A DNA stretch of 8,327 bases, from assembly GCA_013215865.1 (NCBI GenBank), contig JABSQL010000225.1, positions 1-8,327 on the forward strand. Direction: 5' to 3'. This document shows positions 1-6,684 of the stretch, in pieces. Each line of letters opens with the position of its first letter. Positions within the stretch are counted from its first letter, which is position 1. The position numbers and the translations under genes were made by a program. The notes below the pieces were generated by a model. That model was not told the origin of the DNA. It saw only the letters and a list, made by a program, of their open reading frames with translations, and made no database searches. Source of the stretch: Candidatus Margulisiibacteriota bacterium (GTDB taxonomy: Bacteria > Margulisbacteria > Marinamargulisbacteria > DT-59).

Positions 1-384
1 GACATCTGTATTAATATTATTTAGGGGTTCGTCTGTATGATCCCAAACAGGAATCCCATTTACCATATACAAAACTTGGTTAGGAAAAGATTGGCTTCCT
101 TGCCTGAAAAATGGCTTGTAGGTATTCATATTTGAGATGAGCTGAATAGTCTCTGCAATATTGTGTGAACCGTGTGTTCTCAATAGGGATTGGTTAATCA
201 CAATAATTGTTGATGCTTTTCTAAAATAAGGTTCATCTGAATAGATATTTTCTCTTAATTTCAGGTGATAAGAATCTGAATCCAGGTTCAAAAGAACCGT
301 TTCAAAAGGCACTGCCATTTTTGGAGTCATCATGAGTGACAAGAGTACGCATATCCATATTCTTAAGTTAAGAGTGAATCGCAT
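1..384 (-). CDS. TonB-dependent receptor, N-terminal part (signal peptide and plug domain)
   Basis: This is the first 128 residues of an outer-membrane receptor; the rest lies beyond the left edge. Residues 1-25 look like a Sec signal peptide: a basic start (MRFTLNLR), a hydrophobic core (IWICVLLSLMM) and a polar end. From about residue 57 the sequence follows the TonB plug pattern: a strand ASTIIVI, then a residue run like 'LLRTHGSHNIAETIQLI' (67-83), then VLYMVNGIPVWD (104-115), which matches the usual 'vLvLiDGvpv' strand. The family imports siderophores, vitamin B12, metals or other ligands through the outer membrane using TonB/ExbBD energy. No clear TonB box is visible. It starts 5 nt after the response regulator gene, with a weak AGGA about 10 nt upstream, so it is probably co-transcribed with the signalling genes. 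The substrate cannot be told from this fragment; the family call is firm. Confidence 0.85.
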   Translation of the reverse strand, partial: MRFTLNLRIWICVLLSLMMTPKMAVPFETVLLNLDSDSYHLKLRENIYSDEPYFRKASTIIVINQSLLRTHGSHNIAETIQLISNMNTYKPFFRQGSQSFPNQVLYMVNGIPVWDHTDEPLNNINTDV

Positions 385-389
385 GTGGA

Positions 390-761
390 TTAATTCCTGA
401 AATAAGTCATAATTTCCTTCTCAAAACTTGAAGCATCAATGGGCTTTGAAATAAAACCATTACAACCCGCTTCAAAACACTTTTTCCTTTCAGACTCCAC
501 AGCATGCCCTGTTAAAGCAACGATCGGTGTATCAGATACTTCAGATAACCGTATTTGTCTCATTACCTCATAACCATCCATACCTGTTGATAATGAGATA
601 TCTATCAAGACAAGATCAGGTTTTAGCTTACGAACAAAGTCAATTCCTTCTTCACCACTTGTTAGACATGTGAGCTGAAACTGTGAGTTGAGAAGTATCA
701 TTTCTAAAGCAAAATGATTGTCTGTATCATCTTCTATGTACAATATCTTTTTTTCGTCCAT
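390..761 (-). CDS. Single-domain response regulator (CheY/DivK-like receiver)
   Basis: A 123-residue protein made of one receiver domain and nothing else. The conserved positions are all present: acidic cluster E10-D11-D12, phosphoacceptor D54 in the strand LVLID, T84 in VALTG and K106 in ISKP. It has no DNA-binding or enzymatic output, so it must act by binding a partner or as a step in a phosphorelay. The first 35 nt overlap the end of the membrane histidine kinase gene in another reading frame, and its ribosome-binding site (AAGGTG at 767-772, 5 nt from ATG) lies inside that gene. This makes the neighbouring kinase the likely phosphodonor and suggests translational coupling. The assigned ATG is needed because the first beta strand begins at residue 5. 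No Hpt domain that could complete a relay is seen in the window. Confidence 0.95.
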   Translation of the reverse strand: MDEKKILYIEDDTDNHFALEMILLNSQFQLTCLTSGEEGIDFVRKLKPDLVLIDISLSTGMDGYEVMRQIRLSEVSDTPIVALTGHAVESERKKCFEAGCNGFISKPIDASSFEKEIMTYFRN

Positions 762-2490
762 TTTTACACCTTTCTACTAACTTATCTTGAGAGTTGGGTA
801 TGGAAAATTGGAAAGAACTTCCTTTTCCGTATTCACTTTGTACACTTATATTTCCTCCCAATAACTCGACTAAACTTTTACATAAAGAAAGACCAATGCC
901 AATACCTTCATTCCCCTGATTTTTTACCTGTTTAACCTGCTGAAATCGCTCAAATATTCTGTTTATGTCTTTTTCTTGAATCCCGATGCCTGTATCTTTA
1001 ACTTCGAATATAAAATGGGGTTTGGAGTAAGTGATTTGTAGTTGAATGGTACCCTTGTGAGTGAACTTGATTGCGTTTGACAGTAGGTTATCAATGATCT
1101 GACATAATTTGCTTTTATCCGTATAAAAGTCCGGTATATTATCAGGCATTCTGGTTTCAAATACAAGCGGCTTATTTTTAATAATTTCATTCGTAGAAAT
1201 CGTTAACTCTAGAGCCAGCTTTCTGAGATCAATTTCTTGATGATTATCACTATCTTTTTCATTTGAAGACTCTATAAAATCTAAAATGGGGGATATTAGA
1301 GCCAGCAGGTTTTTACTTCTCTCATGGATTATTGAAAATGCTTTTTTCTTTTGATCTTCTGTCCGGTCTTTCCAAAATGTGACCATAGCACTAGATAGCG
1401 CAATAATGGGGTTAAGGGGATTTCGAAGCTCATGGCTCATATTGACCAGAAATTGTTCTTTGAAAGATTCATTTTCTTCCATTTTCTGTGTCATATCATT
1501 AAAAGATTCTGCCAGTATATCAAGTTCCTTGTATGTACACTTTGGCACTCTCGACTTGAAGGTTCCTTTCGATAAGTCACGTGTGGCTGCAATAAATGTT
1601 TCAATGGGTTTGGTAATGAAATGGGACAAAACGATAGATACGCCTATTCCTATCAATATGATTACAAGGGTAATGATCATGCTGTAAAAGAAGCTTTCAT
1701 GAATTCTGGCTGATATCTTGGCTGTTGATATACCCATCAATACATAACCAATCACTTGCTTGGTTTGAGTCGTATGACTACCAAACAATACATCTTCAGG
1801 GTTATTTGGATCTGTACTTGAGGAAAATATGGGGTATAGGAATACTTTTAATTGCTTGGATGTATCGTTGAGAGATTTATAGGAAAAGTGATCCCCATTT
1901 TCTTTGGCACTATTTATGAGGTTTATTGCTTGTTCTTGAATATAACTAGTAGAAGAAGCATTAATAATCTTCTTAAGCAATTCCGTTTCTTCTTGTGACA
2001 ATAAAATATCTTCTAGATTAGAGATATGGTCCTGATACATTATTGGGGATTCCCAATTTGAAATCTTAAACTGCATATTTCCATTTTTGCTGACCAGACC
2101 CTTTGCCTGAAGTTCTTTGTATAAGCCAACTCTTATCGTATCAACATCGGATTCTAATATCGTGCCGTAATATTGCTTTAGAAGTTCGTATTCAATAGAA
2201 ATGGGGCTCCGGCTCAAAACGGTGAAGAACATCATATCCTGATGATGTTTCCAAATCTCTTCCATATAGTATTTTAGGAGCGATTGATTATATTCTTCAT
2301 TGTATAAAAGGAGCCATTTCGCAGAGGAAACGATTGGCACCAAAGATTGGGCCGTTTCATGAATCGTTTGTTCAAAGAATTTGGATTGCTGTTGTTTGGA
2401 AGAAAACCATAGTGCCAACGACGTCAAAATGATACATCCAGAAATCATTACAATTAACAAATGCTGTAAAGACAGGAATGATTTTTTCAT
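727..2490 (-). CDS. Membrane sensor histidine kinase (periplasmic sensor, HAMP, HisKA, HATPase_c)
   Basis: A 587-residue inner-membrane kinase. One membrane segment lies at about 10-29 and a second at about 268-289 (YSMIITLVIILIGIGVSIVL). Between them are roughly 235 periplasmic residues that end in QVIGYVLMGIS, a strand typical of Cache-like sensors, although the fold is not proven. HAMP follows at about 290-343, and then the dimerisation helix with phosphoacceptor H353 in SHELRNPL. E354 and N357 give the ExxN pattern of kinases that can also act as phosphatases. The ATPase domain has an intact N box (N468, N472), G1 box DTGIG (499-503), F box around F513-F516 and G2 box GIGIGL (529-534). 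The tail after residue 565 is basic and lies partly over the next gene. The start overlaps the solute-binding gene by ATGA, and a weak purine-poor leader suggests coupled translation. It appears fully active and most likely phosphorylates the receiver encoded next. Confidence 0.95.
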   Translation of the reverse strand: MKKSFLSLQHLLIVMISGCIILTSLALWFSSKQQQSKFFEQTIHETAQSLVPIVSSAKWLLLYNEEYNQSLLKYYMEEIWKHHQDMMFFTVLSRSPISIEYELLKQYYGTILESDVDTIRVGLYKELQAKGLVSKNGNMQFKISNWESPIMYQDHISNLEDILLSQEETELLKKIINASSTSYIQEQAINLINSAKENGDHFSYKSLNDTSKQLKVFLYPIFSSSTDPNNPEDVLFGSHTTQTKQVIGYVLMGISTAKISARIHESFFYSMIITLVIILIGIGVSIVLSHFITKPIETFIAATRDLSKGTFKSRVPKCTYKELDILAESFNDMTQKMEENESFKEQFLVNMSHELRNPLNPIIALSSAMVTFWKDRTEDQKKKAFSIIHERSKNLLALISPILDFIESSNEKDSDNHQEIDLRKLALELTISTNEIIKNKPLVFETRMPDNIPDFYTDKSKLCQIIDNLLSNAIKFTHKGTIQLQITYSKPHFIFEVKDTGIGIQEKDINRIFERFQQVKQVKNQGNEGIGIGLSLCKSLVELLGGNISVQSEYGKGSSFQFSIPNSQDKLVERCKNGRKKDIVHRR

Positions 2491-3434
2491 TGGGATACAT
2501 ACCCCGCATTTTCGATAATCGATTCTTGGAACGGTATCCCCAACTGTTTTGCTGCTTTTAAGTTGAGGGAATATTTTAAATGGCTATGAGAGGATGCACT
2601 CTTTTTTGAGAGTACCTCTTGATGTAATGCTTTCTTAACCAGTCGCCCTGTTTGTTCACCCACGCCAACATAATCAATATCAAAAGAAAATAAAGCACCC
2701 CATCTGAGATATGCAAATGAGGGACCTACTAAAGGGACCCCTCGTTGAGTCGTTTTGAGAAGAATATATTGAAGGGCCTCAACCGAATATGTTTTGGGAT
2801 CCATGATGGGCCAAAACAATTCGATGCCATCTGTTTCTAGTAACTTTTGAAGCTCACTCTTGATGTCTGTAGTTTGAGAAACCTCTCTACACATTAGTTG
2901 GATATTATATTTTTTGGCGATTCTAACCGCTTTAATGATTCTTTGTCGTTCAGAAGGGTGATACAACGTTCCCACTTTTGTGACATGGGGCATCAGTTTT
3001 TTCATAGTAGAGAATTGATCATGAAAGGGGATATCCAATGCAAGACCGGTTATGTTCTTCTGTTTAGCCGGTGAAATACCTGATAGGTCAGGTCTTAGGA
3101 CCATGGTATAGATTAAAGGGATATCATAGTGATGCTCGTAAGCAAGTTTTGTGGCAAGGGTGCCAATAGTGATAATGGCTGCGGGATTTTCTTTTTTTAT
3201 TAGTTCTTCAGGGAATAACTGCCAATCGTTATCTATATCAAACACCTTCATCTGAAATGTATTTGAAAGGGTGCGATTGATTCCTCTTTCGGCTGCATCA
3301 TAAGGTGCATTTGTACTGCTTTTAATAACAAAAATAGATTCTTGGCTATAACATGAAAGAGTAAGACAGCTAAGAATAACTACGAATACGATATATGTTT
3401 TGGGTTTGATCAATATGGATAATAAATTTTTCAA
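2487..3434 (-). CDS. Exported ABC-type solute-binding protein (ABC_sub_bind / COG2984-like)
   Basis: A 315-residue exported protein. The first 30 residues hold a long hydrophobic stretch (about 13-27) ending LTLSC; C28 could be a lipidated cysteine, but the -3 residue is Thr, so an ordinary signal peptide is also possible. The mature part follows the ABC_sub_bind (PF04392) pattern: repeated two-lobe alpha/beta segments with PAAIITIGTLATKLA, IPLIYTMVL, NITGLALDIP, KVGTLYHPSE, DGIELFWPIMD and VPLVGPSFAYLRWGALFSFDIDYVGVGEQTG as recognisable blocks (quoted in pieces). Characterised relatives include TrpX-type proteins that bind aromatic amino acids. No permease or ATPase gene is adjacent, and a kinase gene overlaps the 3' end by ATGA, so a role as a periplasmic ligand sensor for that kinase is a fair inference. 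The only start that keeps the signal peptide is a TTG, 12 nt after the upstream stop in the same frame and without a visible Shine-Dalgarno, so low or coupled expression is expected. Confidence 0.88.
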   Translation of the reverse strand: MKNLLSILIKPKTYIVFVVILSCLTLSCYSQESIFVIKSSTNAPYDAAERGINRTLSNTFQMKVFDIDNDWQLFPEELIKKENPAAIITIGTLATKLAYEHHYDIPLIYTMVLRPDLSGISPAKQKNITGLALDIPFHDQFSTMKKLMPHVTKVGTLYHPSERQRIIKAVRIAKKYNIQLMCREVSQTTDIKSELQKLLETDGIELFWPIMDPKTYSVEALQYILLKTTQRGVPLVGPSFAYLRWGALFSFDIDYVGVGEQTGRLVKKALHQEVLSKKSASSHSHLKYSLNLKAAKQLGIPFQESIIENAGYVSQ

Positions 3435-3446
3435 GATGATAATCGT

Positions 3447-4814
3447 CTAAACAGAGTTTGCCTTATTGGAAACAGAAATATTATATTTTTTAATTCTACT
3501 ATGTAATGTTTGAACCTTAAGGCCTAATGATTTGGCTGATTTGGAGATATTTCCAGAATGTGATTCTATAGACTTTGTAATCTCATTTATTTCGATTTCT
3601 CTTAATTTTTCATCCAAAGAATATACTCTAGGTCTGTTGCTAATATGAGTACGTCCTGAAGGGGCTAAAAGAGAAGAAATGATGGTCATATCAGGGAACC
3701 TATGAATAATTTTGCGTATGACCTTTTCCAACCCCCTTACATTACTTTTCCAATTTTTGTGGGTTAAAAAAGAAATAATTTCTGGGCTGGGAATAAATTT
3801 TTTGTCGTATTGCTTGTTATAGAAAGTGACAAAGTGGTCTATGTATTGGGGAATCACTTCTGGGTATTCACGTAGCGTGGGGAGTTTTAATTTGAACAGG
3901 TCATCAAAATCTTCGTCCCCGACAATTCGGTCATAGAGGTCTGGCATAAACTTCCCCTCTTTAACCGCCTGTTTTAAATCTATGTTGGTGGCTGTTATCA
4001 ATAAGAAATCTACATGAATCTCCTCATTTGAACCTAAAGGCACACATTTTCGATCATTGATCACTTTAAGAAATTTAGGCTGAACCTCTAGAGGAAGATT
4101 TCCAATCTCATCCAAAAATAAAACCCCTTTATGTGCTAATTCAATTTTTCCCATCCGATCTGTGGCTTCTGAGAATGCGCCTTTTTTGCATCCAAATAAT
4201 TCTGATTCAATGAGGGTTTCAGGGATGGAACTACAATCTATATCTACCAATGGCCCTTTTGGTTTAAGGTGTCTATAAATATATTCAGCCATCACGCCTT
4301 TCCCAGTCCCTCTTTCTGATTGGATAAATATTTCTGATCCGATATGGGCATCTATGATGGCTTGCTTAAAAACCCGACGATACATGGGGTGATCAGGAAT
4401 CAAAATATCTGGCTGATGTTTGTTTGTCCTGGCCTCTACTGAGATGTTACGTCTTTTGGGACGAATATTCTTTCGAATAAGGGTTGCCAATCCATCTTCA
4501 GATTCTTGTTTAATGAGATAATCATCTGCACCTGAGATTATGGCTTCAACAGCCGTTCTCACTTCATTTTGACAAGTCCAAATCATAACGGGTAGTGTGG
4601 GTTCCAGTGATTTAATCTGGTGTAGTAACTCGAAACCCTGTACATCAGGAAGTCCTAGGTCCAAGAGAACAAATCTGATATCTCCATCCTCCAATCTCTT
4701 CACGCATGTATCCCGATCTCTTACATGGATCACATTGAATTCTTTCTCTAAAAGGGTTTTTGCAATAAATGCCCATTGCTCATCATCTTCAACAACTAAA
4801 ATAGTCTCATTCAT
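3447..4814 (-). CDS. NtrC-family response regulator (receiver, AAA+, Fis-type HTH) with degenerate AAA+ motifs
   Basis: A 455-residue regulator. Receiver domain at 1-120 with E9-D10-D11, phosphoacceptor D52, T80 and K102. AAA+ domain at about 136-370, then a Fis-type helix-turn-helix at about 405-447 (GNISKSAKSLGLKVQTLHSR). Family members use ATP hydrolysis to open sigma-54 promoters. Here Walker B is intact (VLFLDE, 231-236), but other motifs are altered: the P-loop reads SERGTGKG (166-173) instead of GESGTGKE; the sigma-54-contacting GAFTGA loop reads GAFSEA (212-217); the first arginine of the FRxDLxxRL segment is M290 while R296 remains; and the sensor II region reads KSNVRGLEK instead of PGNVRELEN. 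Activation through sigma-54 may therefore be weakened or replaced by another mode of control. It overlaps the kinase-like gene upstream by 8 nt and has a strong AGGAGG at 4824-4829, 9 nt before ATG. The family assignment is secure; the activity is not. Confidence 0.93.
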   Translation of the reverse strand: MNETILVVEDDEQWAFIAKTLLEKEFNVIHVRDRDTCVKRLEDGDIRFVLLDLGLPDVQGFELLHQIKSLEPTLPVMIWTCQNEVRTAVEAIISGADDYLIKQESEDGLATLIRKNIRPKRRNISVEARTNKHQPDILIPDHPMYRRVFKQAIIDAHIGSEIFIQSERGTGKGVMAEYIYRHLKPKGPLVDIDCSSIPETLIESELFGCKKGAFSEATDRMGKIELAHKGVLFLDEIGNLPLEVQPKFLKVINDRKCVPLGSNEEIHVDFLLITATNIDLKQAVKEGKFMPDLYDRIVGDEDFDDLFKLKLPTLREYPEVIPQYIDHFVTFYNKQYDKKFIPSPEIISFLTHKNWKSNVRGLEKVIRKIIHRFPDMTIISSLLAPSGRTHISNRPRVYSLDEKLREIEINEITKSIESHSGNISKSAKSLGLKVQTLHSRIKKYNISVSNKANSV

Positions 4815-5637
4815 TTGGGGGGTCCTCCTCTATGGCAGCATTGGGTATCGATATTGAAATTGAAAATACAGATTCTTTTTTTCCTTGTGCCTGAATGGTC
4901 CCCCCATGCTTTTGGATGATATGGTGTGCTGTTAATAGGCCAAATCCCAAGTATACTTTCCCATTTGTACCTATTTTATTAATCGCATTTTCGAATATCT
5001 CTTCGGGTATAAGATTATTTTGGGGAGGACATATATTCTCTAATTGAATGTTGGTTTCAGAATGAGTTTGGTGCATAGAAATATTAAGTTCGGTGTTTAG
5101 GCTCGAAAATTGGATCATATTTTGTAGGAGGCAAGAAAACAGAAGATGAAATCTAGCTGAGTCTCCTGAAATCATTGTTTGGGATTTTGGTTGCCAAGCA
5201 ATTGACAGGCTTTTTTGGGTGAGTCCGCTTTCCAATTCAGCCAATTGAGCATATATAATTTCCTCTATACAAAGGGGTTTCAAATTGAGTGGTTCTCTCC
5301 ATATTGAAAGCAAGATTTCTTTTTTACGACAGAGATTCATCAGACCTTTATATGCGGATCGAATATGACTGAGGGCTTTGATGGTATTTTCTGGATCTAA
5401 TTTGTCTTGGGAAATCAAGTTTATATTAACAATACATGCACTGAGATGATTTTGAATGCGATGAATCACCCGACCAGTAATGGCATCTTTTTGTTCCGAA
5501 AGAATATGTGGATGAGAAAAAGTTTCTTTTCTTATCCTGGCATGAGGAACATGAACTTTTGTTTTGGTCATTATTTTAGGCATTATGGTATCACATTTCG
5601 ATTTGCTGCAACCATTGTGCCAACTGTTTTTACGCAT
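4807..5637 (-). CDS. Soluble histidine-kinase-like protein with degenerate catalytic motifs
   Basis: A 276-residue protein without membrane segments. Residues 52-75 resemble a dimerisation helix around H59 (VIHRIQNHLSA), with N63 at the usual +4 place but R60 where kinases need an acidic residue. Residues 125-265 follow the HATPase_c fold: GDSARFHLLFSCLLQN with N173 at the N-box place, and a G2-like LGFGLL (230-235) followed by HGGTI (244-248). The G1 box is gone: the aligned stretch is LENICPP (199-205) instead of DxGxG. It may be a pseudokinase, a phosphatase or a partner-binding protein for the NtrC-like regulator, whose gene it overlaps by 8 nt. Being first in the operon, it sits behind the presumed promoter. 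The start is uncertain: the ATG at 5637 has no Shine-Dalgarno and follows a hairpin closely; ATGs at 5583 or 5571 are alternatives, since the first 45 residues show no recognisable domain. Confidence 0.8.
   Translation of the reverse strand: MRKNSWHNGCSKSKCDTIMPKIMTKTKVHVPHARIRKETFSHPHILSEQKDAITGRVIHRIQNHLSACIVNINLISQDKLDPENTIKALSHIRSAYKGLMNLCRKKEILLSIWREPLNLKPLCIEEIIYAQLAELESGLTQKSLSIAWQPKSQTMISGDSARFHLLFSCLLQNMIQFSSLNTELNISMHQTHSETNIQLENICPPQNNLIPEEIFENAINKIGTNGKVYLGFGLLTAHHIIQKHGGTIQAQGKKESVFSISISIPNAAIEEDPPNE
4824..4829 (-). promoter_or_regulatory. Strong Shine-Dalgarno of the NtrC-family regulator gene
   Basis: AGGAGG on the minus strand, 9 nt before the ATG at 4814, lies inside the last codons of the kinase-like gene. 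It fixes the start of the regulator and is the best ribosome-binding site in the operon, so the regulator may be translated at a higher rate than its neighbours. Confidence 0.7.
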
Positions 5638-5641
5638 AAAG

Positions 5642-5657
5642 ACACGATATTTCGTGT
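5642..5657. promoter_or_regulatory. Palindrome upstream of the signalling operon (operator or leader hairpin)
   Basis: ACACGA-tatt-TCGTGT is a perfect 6-bp inverted repeat centred 12 nt upstream of the first ATG of the six-gene cluster and in the divergent region shared with the 153-residue gene. It could be an operator for the NtrC-like regulator. As RNA on the minus strand it would form a hairpin where the Shine-Dalgarno of the first gene should be. On the plus strand it is followed by TTTTCTTT and so also resembles a weak terminator, though no plus-strand gene ends there. Confidence 0.4.
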
Positions 5658-5710
5658 TTTTCTTTGTTGGGAGTATTAAATTTCGTTTGTTTGAGTATGG
5701 GTGATATCCT

Positions 5711-6172
5711 ATGGTTATGTTAGAGAAAGGTGACTATAGTTTTAAATACCACGGCGTATGTACAGATTCAAAAGTTCTATATTTTGGAATTGTTGTGTTA
5801 TTTGGTCATATCACCCAAAATTTTGAAACTTCTGAAAATAGATTGAAAACGTTTCCAAAATGGGATAACCGAAAAATCGATGTAAAAAGGAGAATGTATT
5901 CTCAAAAATTCAGAGAAGTATTTAACTCTATCCGGTTTGGAATAGAAAAGTTTGTAAATACTCGATACGAGATTGTAGATGGGGAAGAATGGAATGGCCT
6001 TGTAAAAGGAAATGACTTAATATTGATTGCTAATGTCCTTCTTCATGAACTTTATAACTTTATCCAATGTTATGCAAAGATAGTTCCGTTTTTTTATAGT
6101 GATTTTAACTCAACAATTGAAGATCATAATTTTAATAAGCAATTGGATTATTTCAAGTTTACTTGGTTATGA
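5711..6172 (+). CDS. Hypothetical protein, 153 residues, divergent from the signalling operon
   Basis: I do not recognise this protein. It has 153 residues and ordinary codon use with a mix of charged, aromatic and aliphatic residues, which supports a real gene. It is rich in Phe, Tyr and Asn. A hydrophobic stretch KVLYFGIVVLFGH near residues 21-33 and a second, NDLILIANVLLHELYNFI near 101-118, look more like buried helices than membrane spans. A weak GGTGA lies 6 nt before the ATG; a second ATG two codons later (5717) is an alternative. It is transcribed away from the six-gene operon, and 241 nt separate it from the toxin-antitoxin pair, so it is probably its own transcription unit. No terminator of good quality follows it. 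Confidence 0.6.
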   Translation: MVMLEKGDYSFKYHGVCTDSKVLYFGIVVLFGHITQNFETSENRLKTFPKWDNRKIDVKRRMYSQKFREVFNSIRFGIEKFVNTRYEIVDGEEWNGLVKGNDLILIANVLLHELYNFIQCYAKIVPFFYSDFNSTIEDHNFNKQLDYFKFTWL

Positions 6173-6360
6173 ATTGACACGAGAAAATGCAATCTATATA
6201 ACTAATTTCACTCAAAAAAGAGTTTGGCCGCAAGTAGTGCAATGAAGCTTACTTACTTTTGTTTGAAGCAAAGCTGTTTAAATTAAATATTTCTCGCAAA
6301 TAACAAATTATCCATGCATTATATTTGCAGTTTTTATCGTTATATATGTAGACATTAGGG

Positions 6361-6390
6361 TTTATATTTGAAATAATATGGGTATATTAT
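6361..6390 (+). promoter_or_regulatory. Probable promoter and autoregulatory operator of the toxin-antitoxin pair
   Basis: TTTATA (6361-6366), 18 nt spacer and TATTAT (6385-6390) fit a sigma-70 promoter that would start near 6397. An alternative is TAGACA (6349-6354) with AATAAT (6372-6377) at 17 nt. The perfect inverted repeat ATAATAT-GGGT-ATATTAT (6373-6390) covers the -10 element in either case. ParD-type ribbon-helix-helix antitoxins are known to repress their own operons by binding such repeats. Confidence 0.5.
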
Positions 6391-6413
6391 CCTTATAGAC
6401 AAGGAGATTTTAA

Positions 6414-6677
6414 ATGCCAAAATATATTGACTATGAAATTGATAAGGCCATACAGAAAAAAGTGAAAAGCGGTTTATACAAAGATGAGAGAGCTGTTCTA
6501 CATTCTGCGATGACTCTTTTGGATGATCACGATATAGTACGACAAAAAAAGCTAACCTGGCTAAAAGATGAATTGGCAAAAGGCAGAGATGACTTGAAAA
6601 AAGGTAGAGTTTCGAAGCTCAGCATGGAAGAAATCAAGAAAAAAGCCAAATCATCTTTTAGCAAAAATACTCGATAA
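6414..6677 (+). CDS. parD: ParD-type antitoxin (ribbon-helix-helix)
   Basis: An 87-residue antitoxin of a type II toxin-antitoxin system. The N-terminal half (about 2-40) fits the ribbon-helix-helix DNA-binding fold of ParD: a short strand, then KKVKSGLYKDERAVLHSAM, the counterpart of the family's 'GRYxSxSEVVREAL', followed by LLDDHD. The C-terminal half (about 44-80) is highly charged, rich in Lys and Asp/Glu, and ends in LSMEEIKKKAK; in the family this tail wraps around and neutralises ParE. AAGGAG at 6401-6406, 7 nt from ATG, is a good ribosome-binding site. The toxin gene begins 7 nt after its stop. The palindrome in its promoter fits autoregulation. The family call is strong; partner specificity comes only from adjacency. 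Confidence 0.88.
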   Translation: MPKYIDYEIDKAIQKKVKSGLYKDERAVLHSAMTLLDDHDIVRQKKLTWLKDELAKGRDDLKKGRVSKLSMEEIKKKAKSSFSKNTR

Positions 6678-6684
6678 AAAATAT

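Noticed and set aside
1379..1687. Plus-strand frame of 102 codons inside the membrane kinase gene
   Set aside because: It is antisense to the conserved HAMP and HisKA region, which fully explains the sequence.
5407..5679. Plus-strand frame over the start of the kinase-like gene
   Set aside because: It is antisense to the 5' part of that gene, lacks a ribosome-binding site and looks like a shadow. Because the start of the kinase-like gene is itself uncertain, this is rejected with less certainty than the others.
5638..5710. Sigma-54 (-24/-12) or clear sigma-70 promoter for the signalling operon
   Set aside because: I looked for GG-N10-GC spacing and for -35/-10 pairs on both strands and found only poor matches, so no promoter is called here.
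6173..6360. Possible small RNA, riboswitch or terminator after the 153-residue gene
   Set aside because: Only weak, bulged AT-rich pairings are visible, and no conserved motif is recognised.
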